From the NCBI RefSeq assembly GCF_004353985.1, contig NZ_SMOA01000016.1:1-53688 (forward strand): a DNA stretch of 53,688 nt, given 5' to 3'. Position 1 is the stretch's first letter; every line of letters starts with the position of its first letter. Positions 8,176-16,640 of this stretch are shown one piece after another. This DNA is from Paracraurococcus ruber. Lineage in GTDB: Bacteria > Pseudomonadota > Alphaproteobacteria > Acetobacterales > Acetobacteraceae. Under the pieces are notes generated by a model. That model did no database searches. It worked only from the letters and a program-made list of their open reading frames with translations, and had not been told where the DNA came from. A program made the translations under genes and the position numbers.

Positions 8176-9365
8176 TCGGCGGCCACCCGCACGGCATTCG
8201 GGCCGAAGCGGTCGCGGAAGGGCTGGGTGTCGATCTCTTCCAACGCGATCTCTCCCGTCAAGACGCGCCGCTTCCAGTCCTGGTGCTGCGGCTCGCGCTC
8301 GTGGAATTCTGGCATCACCTGCCGGGCGAAGAGGTCCAGGCTCTCGCAGATATCGGCATGCGTGTTGTTGCCGGCCTGGTTCAGCAGGATGACCTGGTCG
8401 ATGTTGCTCGCCTCGAATTTCCGCAGCTTCCGCCGCAGCGTCTCCGGCGAGCCGATGAGGCCGCCGCGCAGCGCCCGCTCCACCGCCTCCGGGTTCGCGC
8501 GCTTCCAGGCATTGTACTCGTCCCACAGGCTGACCGTGCCGGGCTTCGCCCTCTCCCGCCCCTTCGCCGCGTTGTAGTAGCGCAGCGCGAACTGGAAGAA
8601 GGTGACGCCGTCGGCGCGGCGCCGCGCCTCCTCATCCGTCTCGGCGCACATGAAGTAGCTGACGATGGCGATGTTCGGGTTGGCCTGGTACTCCGCCAGC
8701 TTCTCCTGCCGCTTCACGAAGCTGTTGTAGTAGGCATGCACCCAGGCATGCGCGGCATCGGCGCTCAGGAACTGGAAGCCCAGCGCGCCCATGCCGCGGC
8801 GCCCCGCCATCTCGATGGTCTCGAGCTGGGAGCAGGCGACCCAGAGCGGCGGGTGCGGCCGCTGCAGCGGCTTCGGCAGCACGTTGCGCAGCGGGAACCG
8901 GAAATAGGGGCCTTCGTATTCCCAGCCTTCCTGCGTGAACATCGGCAGGATGCAGCGCACCGCATCCTCCCAGACCGCGCGCTTCTCCTCCATCGTCCGG
9001 TCGAAGGGGCCGAGCTCGGTGATGCTGGCGCCCTCGCCCAGGCCCAGCTCCACCCGGCCGTCGCTCAGCAGATCCAGGCAGGCGACGCGTTCCGCCACCC
9101 GTGCCGGGTGGTTGGTGGTCAGCTGGATGATGCCATGGCCCAGCCGGATGTTGCGGGTGCGCTGGCTGGCGGCGCCCAGGAACACCTCCGGCGCCGGGGA
9201 ATGCGAGTATTCCTCGAGGAAGTGGTGCTCCACCTCCCAGGCATAGTCGTAGCCGAGCCGGTCCGCGAGCTCGAGCTGCGCGAGCGCGTCGTGGAACAGG
9301 TCGCGCTCGCTGCGCGGGCCCCAGGGCTTGGGCAGCTGCAATTCGTAGAAGACGCCGAATTTCAT
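8172..9365 (-). CDS. LLM-class flavin-dependent oxidoreductase (luciferase-like monooxygenase)
   Basis: The 397-residue protein starts MKFGVFYELQLP, the first beta strand of the bacterial luciferase TIM barrel. It contains WEVEHHFLEEYSHSPAP, RIRLGHGI-type and GRVELGLGEG segments typical of group C flavin monooxygenases, which use reduced FMN supplied by a separate reductase. The ATG at 9365 was preferred to one 9 nt upstream because GGAGG abuts the upstream ATG but lies 9 nt before this one. It is followed by an ATGA-overlapping serine hydrolase and then a metallo-hydrolase, so oxygenation followed by hydrolysis is a reasonable inferred logic. The substrate is unknown, and no flavin reductase gene is seen nearby. 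Confidence 0.88.
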   Translation of the reverse strand: MKFGVFYELQLPKPWGPRSERDLFHDALAQLELADRLGYDYAWEVEHHFLEEYSHSPAPEVFLGAASQRTRNIRLGHGIIQLTTNHPARVAERVACLDLLSDGRVELGLGEGASITELGPFDRTMEEKRAVWEDAVRCILPMFTQEGWEYEGPYFRFPLRNVLPKPLQRPHPPLWVACSQLETIEMAGRRGMGALGFQFLSADAAHAWVHAYYNSFVKRQEKLAEYQANPNIAIVSYFMCAETDEEARRRADGVTFFQFALRYYNAAKGRERAKPGTVSLWDEYNAWKRANPEAVERALRGGLIGSPETLRRKLRKFEASNIDQVILLNQAGNNTHADICESLDLFARQVMPEFHEREPQHQDWKRRVLTGEIALEEIDTQPFRDRFGPNAVRVAAE

Positions 9366-9582
9366 GGCACGCATCCTCCGCCGGCCCGGTCTGCGCCGGG
9401 TCTTCCCCGGCGAAGGCTCGGCCCGGCGGGGGGCGCGCGTCAAGCGGCGGCGCCATGCCGGCCGGCATTCGTGCTGGCCGGCGCGAGCCGTCATGGGCGC
9501 GCCGCCGCCACACCGTCGGCGCACCGCGCCGACCTGCGCGCCGATACCCGGCTGCAGACGCCAGGATGTCTGCGGCCGGGCA

Positions 9583-9978
9583 TCAGTAGGCCGGCGTCGC
9601 CTCCGTCACCGAGACATGCGCCGAGACCACCTTCCAGCCAACCTCCGGCAGGCGCACCCAGGTCTGGCTCTGCCGGCCCGGCATGTCCCGGCCGCGCATG
9701 TCGAATTCCAGGTTCACCGTGGCGATGTCGCGGCCGAGCGTGGTGATGACCAGCCGCCGCCGCGCCAGCTTGATGCCCGGCCCGGGCGGGCGGCGGACGC
9801 GATGCGCGTGGATCTCGTCGAAGCCGTAGCCATTCTCATGGATGGCGTAGCGGATGGTGTGCGGGCTGTTCCAGAAGGTGGCGTCCAGCACATCGACGTT
9901 CTTGTCGATCAGCGCCTGCTCGTAGCGTTCGAACAGGGCGCGGACCTCCTCCACCACCTCGGGGATGTTCACCTCCAT
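9583..9978 (-). CDS. AtzH-like / HpxZ-like NTF2-fold protein
   Basis: This 131-residue protein (VEEVRALFERYEQALIDKNVDVLDATFW near the start, then HTIRYAIHENGYGFDEI) matches the AtzH/HpxZ family, NTF2-like small proteins that accompany amidases in s-triazine (AtzG-AtzE-AtzH) and oxamate/oxalurate (HpxWXYZ) degradation loci. The stop and start of the upstream amidase and this gene overlap by one base (TGATG), so they are translationally coupled. The pairing supports amidase assistance or small-acid handling. No AtzG/HpxX-like small subunit is visible upstream of the amidase, so the locus is a reduced version of the known clusters. Confidence 0.82.
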   Translation of the reverse strand: MEVNIPEVVEEVRALFERYEQALIDKNVDVLDATFWNSPHTIRYAIHENGYGFDEIHAHRVRRPPGPGIKLARRRLVITTLGRDIATVNLEFDMRGRDMPGRQSQTWVRLPEVGWKVVSAHVSVTEATPAY

Positions 9979-11138
9979 CACGCGTCCTCCAGCGACAGGG
10001 TCGTGCCGACCAGCATGGCATCGGCGCCGCGCGCCGCCAGCAGGGAAAGACCGACCGGCAGCCCGTTCACCCGCGCGCCGGGGATGCTGACCTGCGGATG
10101 CCCGGCCAGGCCCCCATGCGCGCAGAGGCAGTTGATCGCGGCCCGCAGCGGGTCGAGCACGGGCAGCGGCAGCCCGGCCCTGGGCGCCGGGAAGGGCGTG
10201 GTGGGGGTGGCCAGCACCGTGCCGGGCGGCAGCAGGTGGCGCAGCCGGCCGCGCGCTTCCCGCCGCATCAGCGCGGCCCATTCGCGGTCGGCCAGCGGCG
10301 TCATGGCGCCCAGCACCAGGCCGCGGGCGACGCTGAAGGCGAAGCGCGGGTTGTCGCGCTCGACCCAGGGCCGGAAGGTCTCCCAGGCCTCCACCGGCTG
10401 CAGCGTGCGCTGGGCGCGCGACCAGGCGGAAAGGCCCTGCGGCGCCATCACCTCCTCCCGCCAGTCCGGCACCAGGCGCTTCAGGCGGTCCAGCAGCGGC
10501 TGCAGCGCATGCGCCGTCTCGGGGTCGGCGAAGCCGAAGGCGTCGGTGGCGATGACCAGCTTCGTCGGCCGCGCGGGCGCGACCGCTTCCTGCAGCAGCA
10601 CGGCGGAAACGCGGGCGAAGGTCGCGGCGTCGCGCGCGAACCAGCCGGTGGTGTCCGATGTGGGGGCCTGCGGCAGCATCCCCGTCAGGTCCAGCCGCCC
10701 ATGCGTCGGGCGGATGCCGTACAGGCCGCAGAAGCTGGCCGGCACGCGCACGCTGCCGCCGGTGTCGGTGCCCAGCGCGGTGTCGCAGAGCCCCTGCGCG
10801 ACGGCGCTGGCCGAGCCGGAGGAGGAGCCGCCCGGCACATGCCCCGGCGCGGCAGGGTTCAGCGGCGTGCCCTCGAACGCATTCTCGCCGAGGATGCCGA
10901 GCGAGACCTCGTCCGTGATGGTCTTGCCGACCAGCGTGCAGCCGGCATCCAGCAGCGCCTGCACCGCCCAGGCATGCCGCGTGGGCACCGGGTATTGCTT
11001 CGGCCAGTCCGGGTTGCCGCCGCCGGTGGGGTGGCCGGCGACGTCGAACAGGTCCTTGGCGGCGAAGGTGAGGCCCGAGAGCGGGCCGCCGGCACGGCCT
11101 TCGATGCGCAGCGCGGTGCCGGGGACGAAGGGGGTCAT
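9978..11138 (-). CDS. Amidase (amidase-signature family)
   Basis: The 386-residue enzyme carries the full Ser-cisSer-Lys triad of the amidase-signature family: the Lys in LTFAAKDLFDVAG, the cis-Ser segment PGGSSSGSASAVA and the nucleophile region LGTDTGGSVRVPASFCG. It hydrolyses a C-N bond of an unknown amide in the cytoplasm. The ATG at 11138 is preceded by GGAG six nucleotides upstream. At 386 residues it is short for the family (usually 450-500), as expected for AtzE/HpxY-like members, and this agrees with the AtzH/HpxZ-like gene coupled to its stop. It may head the leftward operon running to 6073, although a 217-nt gap follows the AtzH-like gene. Confidence 0.88.
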   Translation of the reverse strand: MTPFVPGTALRIEGRAGGPLSGLTFAAKDLFDVAGHPTGGGNPDWPKQYPVPTRHAWAVQALLDAGCTLVGKTITDEVSLGILGENAFEGTPLNPAAPGHVPGGSSSGSASAVAQGLCDTALGTDTGGSVRVPASFCGLYGIRPTHGRLDLTGMLPQAPTSDTTGWFARDAATFARVSAVLLQEAVAPARPTKLVIATDAFGFADPETAHALQPLLDRLKRLVPDWREEVMAPQGLSAWSRAQRTLQPVEAWETFRPWVERDNPRFAFSVARGLVLGAMTPLADREWAALMRREARGRLRHLLPPGTVLATPTTPFPAPRAGLPLPVLDPLRAAINCLCAHGGLAGHPQVSIPGARVNGLPVGLSLLAARGADAMLVGTTLSLEDA

Positions 11139-11256
11139 CGGATCTCCTGCCGCTGCGGCCGGCGCCACTATGCGGCGGGGCGGCGGCGGCGTCATCCGCC
11201 CGGCCTCGCCGGCGGGGCTGCTTTCCAAGCCGCCGCCGGTCGCCTACAGCCCCGGC

Positions 11257-12072
11257 ATGACGCCGCTGGCCGCAACGCTCCGGCGGCTCGACCGGCCGCC
11301 GCGCACCGCCTCGCTCATCGTCACCGTCTGGGGCGATGCGGTGGTGCCGCGCGGCGGCTCGCTCTGGCTCGGCACGCTGCAAGCCATCCTCGATCCCTTC
11401 GGCTGCCGCGAAGGCCAGGTGCGTACCGCCATGTCGCGGCTGGCGGAGGAAGGCTGGCTGCGGCGGACGCGGCAGGGCAGGCTCTCCTTCTACCGGCTGG
11501 GGCCGCGCGGGGAGGAAGGCTTCGCCGCCGCCGCCCGCCGCATCTACGACCCGCCGCGCGCCGGCCGGCCGGACTGGGACGGCGCATTCCGCCTGGTGCT
11601 GGCGGAAGGGCCGGCGCCGGAGGGGCTGGTCGCACTCGCGCCCGGGCTGCTGCTGGGGTTGGAGGATGCGGCGGCAAGCGCGCCGGCCCTGCTGGCGCGG
11701 CCCCGCCATCCGGGGGATGCCGCGGCCGTCGCGCAGCGCGCCTGGCCCGTCCTGCCGCAGGTCGCGGCCGGCTATCGCCGCTTCCACGACGCCTTCGCGC
11801 CGCTGGCGACCGCCGCCGTGCCGCCGGCGGAGGCGCTGCCGCTGCGCCTGCTGCTGGTGCACGAATACCGCCGGGTGGCGCTGCGCGACCCGGACCTGCC
11901 GGCGCCGATGCTGCCGGCGGACTGGCCGCGCGCCGGTGCCCGGGCGGTCGCCGCCGCGCTGTACCGCCGGCTGCTCGCCCCTTCCGAGGCATGGCTGGAC
12001 GCGCATGGCCGTGCCGAGGCGGGGGCGCTGCCGCCCGCGGTGGGGCTGTGGTCCCGGCTCCGTGACGGATAA
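11257..12072 (+). CDS. paaX: PaaX-family phenylacetyl-CoA-responsive transcriptional regulator
   Basis: The 271-residue product has an N-terminal winged-helix segment (SLIVTVWGDAVVPRGGSLWL, then FGCREGQVRTAMSRLAEEGW at about residues 45-70) and the long C-terminal region of PaaX repressors. In E. coli PaaX represses the paa genes and phenylacetyl-CoA releases it. Its position immediately upstream of paaABCDE and in the same orientation supports the same role. An imperfect palindrome begins inside its final codons (12060-12082) and could be its operator. The ATG at 11257 gives the usual N-terminus; a frame extension of about 30 residues upstream is possible but Gly/Pro-rich and unlikely. Confidence 0.86.
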   Translation: MTPLAATLRRLDRPPRTASLIVTVWGDAVVPRGGSLWLGTLQAILDPFGCREGQVRTAMSRLAEEGWLRRTRQGRLSFYRLGPRGEEGFAAAARRIYDPPRAGRPDWDGAFRLVLAEGPAPEGLVALAPGLLLGLEDAAASAPALLARPRHPGDAAAVAQRAWPVLPQVAAGYRRFHDAFAPLATAAVPPAEALPLRLLLVHEYRRVALRDPDLPAPMLPADWPRAGARAVAAALYRRLLAPSEAWLDAHGRAEAGALPPAVGLWSRLRDG

Positions 12073-12082
12073 TGCGTTACGG
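12060..12082 (+). promoter_or_regulatory. Imperfect palindrome upstream of paaA, candidate PaaX operator
   Basis: Arms CCGTGACG (12060-12067) and CGTTACGG (12075-12082) form an inverted repeat with one mismatch around a 7-nt spacer. The site overlaps the paaX stop codon and lies just upstream of the predicted paaA promoter. It does not resemble the E. coli PaaX half-sites, so assignment to PaaX rests on position alone. Confidence 0.4.
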
Positions 12083-12088
12083 AATTTC

Positions 12089-12116
12089 TGGACAGCCGGA
12101 TTTTCTGTGACATATT
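12089..12116 (+). promoter_or_regulatory. Predicted sigma70-type promoter of paaABCDE
   Basis: TGGACA at 12089-12094 (one mismatch to the -35 consensus) is followed, after 16 nt, by CATATT at 12111-12116. The stretch is strikingly AT-rich for this genome and lies 35 nt before the paaA start. A Shine-Dalgarno GGGAGGG follows at about 12134-12140. Confidence 0.45.
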
Positions 12117-12150
12117 ACCACCCATCGCAGCCGCGGGAGGGTGCGGTCCC

Positions 12151-13164
12151 ATGTACACACAAGCCCTGAACCAACAGGACGGCGTGGCCACCCAGGCCAC
12201 CCCGGCATCCGAGGATGCCGGGGCGGTCGCGCGCTTCGAGGCGCGGGTCGCCGCCGAGGACAAGATCGAGCCGAACGACTGGATGCCGGCAGCCTATCGC
12301 CGCACCCTGGTCCGGCAAATCAGCCAGCACGCGCATTCCGAAATCATCGGCATGCAGCCGGAAGGCAACTGGATCACCCGCGCCCCCAGCCTGCGCCGCA
12401 AGGCCGCGCTGCTGGCCAAGGTGCAGGATGAGGGCGGGCACGGCCTCTACCTCTATGCCGCGGCCGAGACGCTGGGGGTGAGCCGCGAGGAGCTGTATGC
12501 GCAGCTCCTGTCCGGCAAGGCCAAGTACAGCTCCATCTTCAACTACCCGACGCTGACCTGGGCCGATATCGGCGCCATCGGCTGGCTGGTGGACGGCGCG
12601 GCGATCATGAACCAGATCCCGCTCTGCCGGACCTCCTACGGGCCCTATGCCCGCGCCATGATCCGGGTGTGCAAGGAGGAAAGCTTCCACCAGCGCCAGG
12701 GCTACGAGATCATGCTCACGCTCAGCCGCGGCACGGCGGAGCAGAAGGCGATGGCGCAGGATGCGCTGGACCGCTGGTGGTGGCCCAGCCTGATGATGTT
12801 CGGCCCGCCGGATGGCGAAAGCCAGCACAGCGACCAGTCCATGCGCTGGAAGATCAAGCGCTTCACCAATGACGATTTGCGCCAGCAATTCGTCGACGCC
12901 ACGGTGCCGCAGGGCCACCATCTGGGCCTGACCTTCCCCGACCCCGAATTGCGCTTCGACGCGGAAGGCGGCCATTGGCGCTTCGGCGCCATCGACTGGG
13001 CGGAGTTCAAGGCGGTGCTGGCCGGCAACGGCCCCTGCAACCGCCAGCGCCTGAAGACGCGGCGGAACGCGCATGAGAGCGGCGCGTGGGTGCGGGAGGC
13101 CGCGCTGGCGCATGCCGCCAAGCGCCGCGCCCGCGCGGCGCAGCCGGCCCGGGCGGCGGAGTGA
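12151..13164 (+). CDS. paaA: 1,2-phenylacetyl-CoA epoxidase, catalytic subunit PaaA
   Basis: The 337-residue protein is the di-iron oxygenase subunit that epoxidises the aromatic ring of phenylacetyl-CoA, working with PaaB, PaaC and PaaE. Two ExxH metal-ligand motifs are visible, EGGH at residues 94-97 and ESFH at 177-180, in the ferritin-like four-helix bundle. The substrate-binding region includes [20 protein letters not shown]. It is the first gene of an unbroken rightward paaABCDE run, preceded by a strong GGGAGGG ribosome site. The length is close to E. coli PaaA, with a short extension at both ends. Confidence 0.96.
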   Translation: MYTQALNQQDGVATQATPASEDAGAVARFEARVAAEDKIEPNDWMPAAYRRTLVRQISQHAHSEIIGMQPEGNWITRAPSLRRKAALLAKVQDEGGHGLYLYAAAETLGVSREELYAQLLSGKAKYSSIFNYPTLTWADIGAIGWLVDGAAIMNQIPLCRTSYGPYARAMIRVCKEESFHQRQGYEIMLTLSRGTAEQKAMAQDALDRWWWPSLMMFGPPDGESQHSDQSMRWKIKRFTNDDLRQQFVDATVPQGHHLGLTFPDPELRFDAEGGHWRFGAIDWAEFKAVLAGNGPCNRQRLKTRRNAHESGAWVREAALAHAAKRRARAAQPARAAE

Positions 13165-13169
13165 CGGCC

Positions 13170-13457
13170 ATGACCGAAGCCGCCATGCCGCTCTGGGAGG
13201 TGTTCATCCGCGCCCGCGCCGGCCTGTCCCACCGCCATGTCGGCAGCGTGCATGCACCGGACGCCGCCATGGCGCTGCTGGCGGCGCGCGACACCTACAC
13301 GCGGCGCGGGGAAGGCCTGTCCATCTGGGTCGTCCCCTCCGCCGCCATCGCCGCCAGCGACCCGGCGGACCGGGATGCGCTGTTCGAGCCGACGGCCAGC
13401 AAGCCCTACCGGCACCCGACCTTCTACGAGGTGCCCGACGATGTCGGGCATATGTGA
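13170..13457 (+). CDS. paaB: 1,2-phenylacetyl-CoA epoxidase subunit PaaB
   Basis: This 95-residue protein (WEVFIRARAGLSHRHVGSVH, then ARDTYTRRGEGLSIWVVPS) is PaaB, the small structural subunit that bridges PaaA-PaaC heterodimers in the epoxidase complex. The length matches the family. It begins 5 nt after the paaA stop and ends 1 nt before paaC. Confidence 0.95.
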   Translation: MTEAAMPLWEVFIRARAGLSHRHVGSVHAPDAAMALLAARDTYTRRGEGLSIWVVPSAAIAASDPADRDALFEPTASKPYRHPTFYEVPDDVGHM

Positions 13458-13458
13458 C

Positions 13459-14238
13459 ATGACCAGCATCCTCGTCGCCCAGGACGCGCCGCCGCTGCTG
13501 CTGCATGTGTTGCGCCTGGCGGATACCGCGCTGGTGCTGGGCCACCGCCTGTCGGAATGGACCGGCCGCGCGCCGATGCTGGAGGAGGAGCTGGCGCTGG
13601 CCAATGCCGCGCTGGACTATATCGGCCAGGCCCGCAGCCTCTACGACTATGCCGCGCGGCTCGACGGCCGCGGCCGGACCGAGGACGACCTCGCCTATCT
13701 CCGGGACACGCCCGACTGGCGCTGCTGGCTGATCGCCGAGCTGCCGAATGGCGATTTCGCCCACAGCGTGCTGCGGCAATTCCTGGTCGCCGCCGCCCTG
13801 CAGCCCTATTGGCGGGCGCTGGCGGCGTCGCGGGACGCGACGCTGGCCGCCATCGCCGCGAAGGCGGAGAAGGAAGCCGCCTACCACCTGCGCCATGCCG
13901 GCGAATGGGTGATCCGCCTGGGCGACGGCACCGACGAATCGCATCGCCGGATGACGGAGGCGCTGGAGGATCTCTGGCCCTATACCGGCGAGATGTTCGA
14001 GGCCGATGCGGTGGAGGCGGCGCTGGTCGCCGAAGGCGTGGCGCCCGACCCCCTGGCGCTGCGCCCGGCCTGGGAGGCGATGGTCGCCCGCGTGCTGGCC
14101 GAGGCGACGCTGGACCTGCCCGCGCCGTGCGCCTGGATGCAGTCCGGCGGCCGCCGCGGCGTGCACACGGAACATCTCGGCCATCTGCTGGCCGTCATGC
14201 AGCACCTGCCGCGATCCTATCCCGGGGCGGTGTGGTGA
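13459..14238 (+). CDS. paaC: 1,2-phenylacetyl-CoA epoxidase subunit PaaC
   Basis: The 259-residue protein is PaaC, the catalytically inactive ferritin-like partner of PaaA that is needed for the stability of the epoxidase. Recognisable segments are LADTALVLGHRLSEW, ALDYIGQARSLYDYAA and KEAAYHLRHAGEWVIRLGDGT. The start at 13459 gives a 1-nt gap from paaB; an in-frame ATG at 13441 would overlap paaB and is less likely. Its stop overlaps the paaD start by GTGA. Confidence 0.94.
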   Translation: MTSILVAQDAPPLLLHVLRLADTALVLGHRLSEWTGRAPMLEEELALANAALDYIGQARSLYDYAARLDGRGRTEDDLAYLRDTPDWRCWLIAELPNGDFAHSVLRQFLVAAALQPYWRALAASRDATLAAIAAKAEKEAAYHLRHAGEWVIRLGDGTDESHRRMTEALEDLWPYTGEMFEADAVEAALVAEGVAPDPLALRPAWEAMVARVLAEATLDLPAPCAWMQSGGRRGVHTEHLGHLLAVMQHLPRSYPGAVW

Positions 14239-14744
14239 GCGTCGTCGCGCTGGCGGATGCCGCGCTGCGCCAGCGCGCGCTGGCGGCGGCCGGCGCGGTG
14301 GCGGACCCGGAGATCCCGGTGCTGAGCATCGCCGATCTCGGCGTGCTGCGCGACGCGCGCGTGACCGAGGATGGCGGGGTGGAGGTGGACATCACGCCCA
14401 CCTATTCCGGCTGCCCGGCGATGGGCATGATCGCCGTGCAGGTGGAGGCGGCGCTGCTGGCGGCCGGGCTGCCGGCGCCGCGGGTGCGCCTGGTGCTCTC
14501 CCCCGCCTGGACCACCGATTGGATGAGCGCCGAGGGCCGCGCCAAATTGCGCGACTACGGCATCGCCCCGCCGGCCCCGCGCGCCACCCGCCGCGGGCTG
14601 TTCGGGCTGGAGGAGGAGGTCGCCTGCCCGCGCTGCGGCAGCACGGCGACCGAGACGCTGTCGGAATTCGGCTCCACCGCCTGCAAGGCGCTGCGGCGCT
14701 GCACGGCGTGCCGGGAGCCCTTCGACCACTTCAAGTGCCTCTAG
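14235..14744 (+). CDS. paaD: PaaD, iron-sulfur assembly (MIP18/DUF59) factor of the phenylacetyl-CoA epoxidase
   Basis: The 169-residue product combines an N-terminal MIP18-like domain (DPEIPVLSIADLGVLRD, TPTYSGCPAMGM) with a C-terminal zinc-type CxxC pair (CPRC and CTAC, about residues 130-160). PaaD is required for maturation of the Fe-S cluster of PaaE. The start is GTG at 14235, overlapping the paaC stop (GTGA); another GTG lies one codon upstream. After it there is a 175-nt gap before paaE, the only break in the paaA-E run. Confidence 0.92.
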   Translation: MSVVALADAALRQRALAAAGAVADPEIPVLSIADLGVLRDARVTEDGGVEVDITPTYSGCPAMGMIAVQVEAALLAAGLPAPRVRLVLSPAWTTDWMSAEGRAKLRDYGIAPPAPRATRRGLFGLEEEVACPRCGSTATETLSEFGSTACKALRRCTACREPFDHFKCL

Positions 14745-14786
14745 GGCGGGCCCGCGAGGGGCTGCGGCGCGTCGGGCGCCCATGCG

Positions 14787-14801
14787 GGTTGCGGGGCAAC
14801 C
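14787..14801 (+). other. Small hairpin in the paaD-paaE gap
   Basis: GGTTGC and GCAACC form a perfect 6-bp stem with a GGG loop. No T-run follows, so it is not a canonical terminator. The 175-nt paaD-paaE gap holds no credible gene. Confidence 0.25.
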
Positions 14802-14919
14802 GGCCTGGGAACCCGGTCTCGGCGGGTCTCCTGCGTCCTGACCGCGCCCTGGCCAGGGCGGAAGATCCCAGGCCGATCCATCACCGATCCCTCCGCAGAC
14901 CCGCCCCGGGAGCGACGCC

Positions 14920-16020
14920 ATGAACGCCATCCCCGCCCGCGCCCGCTTCCATGCGCTGACCGTGGCCGCGGTGCGGCGGGAGACGGCGGATGCCGTCGCC
15001 GTCACCCTCGCCGTGCCGCCCGAATTGCGCGAGGCCTTCCGCTTCACGCCGGGCCAGTACCTGACCCTGCGCCGCGAGATCGGCGGGGAGGAGGTGCGGC
15101 GCAGCTATTCCATCTGCGCCGGGCTGGACGAGGATGCGCTGCGCGTCGGGATCAAGCGCGTTGCCGGCGGCGCCTTCTCCACCTGGGCGGTGGACAGCCT
15201 GCGGCCCGGCGACAGCATCGAGGCCATGCCGCCCGAGGGCCGCTTCGGCCTGCAGCCCGCGGCGGCGGGGCCGCCGCGCACCGTGCTGGGCATTGCCTGC
15301 GGCAGCGGCATCACGCCGGTGCTCTCCATCGCCCGCAGCCTGCTGGCGGCGGAACCGCGCAGCCGCGTGGTGCTGCTGTTCGGCAACCGCAGCGCAGGCG
15401 ACATCATGTTCCGCGAGGCGCTGGAGGACCTGAAGGACCGCCATCTGTCCCGCCTGACCCTGGTGCATGTGCTGAGCCGGGAGAGGCACGAGCTGGCCGC
15501 GCTGCATGGCCGCCTGGACCGCGACCGCATCGCCGCGCTGCTGCCCGGCCTGCTGCGCCCGGGCGAGGTGGACGCCGCCTTCCTCTGCGGCCCCGCCGGC
15601 CTGGCGGAGGACGCGACCGGGTCGCTGCTGGCCTTCGGCGTCGCGCCGGAGCGCATCCATGTCGAGCGCTTCACGCCGGCCGGTGGCGCGCCGAAGCCGC
15701 GCCGGGATGCCGCGGCGGCGCCGGCGGCCGAGGCCCCGCCGGCGGCCATGCTGGCGGTGACGGCGGAAGGCGTGACCCGCAGCATCCCCATGTTGCCGGG
15801 CGAGACGGTGCTGGAGGCCGGCCTGCGCGCCGGCCTGGACCTGCCCTGGTCATGCCGTGGCGGCATGTGCTGTACCTGCCGGGCGAAGGTGACGGAGGGC
15901 ACGGTGGCGATGGAGGTCAACTATTCCCTGCAACCCTGGGAGACGCAGGCCGGCTTCGTCCTGACCTGCCAGAGCCGCCCGACCACCGCCGCGCTCGCGG
16001 TGGACTACGATGCAGCCTGA
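14920..16020 (+). CDS. paaE: Phenylacetyl-CoA epoxidase reductase subunit PaaE
   Basis: The 366-residue flavoprotein passes electrons from NAD(P)H via FAD and a [2Fe-2S] cluster to PaaA. The N-terminal FAD-binding motif RSYS is at 61-64, the nucleotide-binding segment GIACGSGITP begins near 124, and a plant-type ferredoxin domain has C312-x4-C317-x2-C320-x29-C350. The domain order is that of class IA-like oxygenase reductases. The ATG at 14920 follows GGGAGCGACGCC. The gene directly after it, a HAD phosphatase, starts 10 nt downstream. Confidence 0.94.
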   Translation: MNAIPARARFHALTVAAVRRETADAVAVTLAVPPELREAFRFTPGQYLTLRREIGGEEVRRSYSICAGLDEDALRVGIKRVAGGAFSTWAVDSLRPGDSIEAMPPEGRFGLQPAAAGPPRTVLGIACGSGITPVLSIARSLLAAEPRSRVVLLFGNRSAGDIMFREALEDLKDRHLSRLTLVHVLSRERHELAALHGRLDRDRIAALLPGLLRPGEVDAAFLCGPAGLAEDATGSLLAFGVAPERIHVERFTPAGGAPKPRRDAAAAPAAEAPPAAMLAVTAEGVTRSIPMLPGETVLEAGLRAGLDLPWSCRGGMCCTCRAKVTEGTVAMEVNYSLQPWETQAGFVLTCQSRPTTAALAVDYDAA

Positions 16021-16030
16021 GGACGGACGC

Positions 16031-16636
16031 ATGCGCACCACCGTCGTCTTCGACCTGGGCGGCGTGCTGGTCGACTGGGATCCGCGCCACCTCTACCGCA
16101 AGCTGTTCCCCGGCGACGACGCGGGGATGGAGCGCTTCCTGGCGGAGGTCTGCACCAATGCCTGGAACCTGGAGCAGGATCGCGGCCGCAGCTGGGCCGA
16201 GGCGGTGGCGCTGCTGCAGGCCGAGCATCCCGGCCAGGCGGCGCTGATCGCCGCCTATCGCAACCGCTGGCCGGAGATGATGGCCGGCCCGATCGCCGGC
16301 ACCGTGGACATCCTGCGCGCGCTGCGCGACCGCGGCACGCCGCTCTATGCGCTGACCAACTGGTCGGCCGAGACCTTCCCCCATGCGGTGGAGCGCTTCG
16401 ACTTCCTCGGCTGGTTCCGCGGCATCGTCGTCTCCGGCCAGGAAGGCATGGTGAAGCCAGACCCGGCCATCTACCGCCTGCTGGTGGAACGGCACGGGCT
16501 GGTGCCGGCGGAGATCGTCTATATCGACGACAACCCCCGCAATGCCCGGGCGGCGACCGAGCTTGGCATGCATGGCATCCATTTCACCGGGCCGGATGCC
16601 CTGCGGACGGCGCTGGAGGCGCTGCGCCTGCTGTAG
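16031..16636 (+). CDS. HAD-superfamily hydrolase, YihX-like
   Basis: The 201-residue protein shows the four HAD motifs: DLGGVLVDWD (motif I, without the second Asp of DxD, as also seen in YihX-type members), ALTNWS (II), KPDPAIY (III) and YIDDNPRN (IV). It probably removes phosphate from a small metabolite such as a sugar phosphate, but the substrate is not predictable; haloacid dehalogenase-like activity is an alternative. It starts 10 nt after paaE and may be cotranscribed, although no phosphatase step is known in phenylacetate catabolism. An upstream in-frame ATG at 16010 would overlap the paaE stop. It converges with the lipoprotein gene with only 4 nt between the stops. Confidence 0.8.
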   Translation: MRTTVVFDLGGVLVDWDPRHLYRKLFPGDDAGMERFLAEVCTNAWNLEQDRGRSWAEAVALLQAEHPGQAALIAAYRNRWPEMMAGPIAGTVDILRALRDRGTPLYALTNWSAETFPHAVERFDFLGWFRGIVVSGQEGMVKPDPAIYRLLVERHGLVPAEIVYIDDNPRNARAATELGMHGIHFTGPDALRTALEALRLL

Positions 16637-16640
16637 GGCT

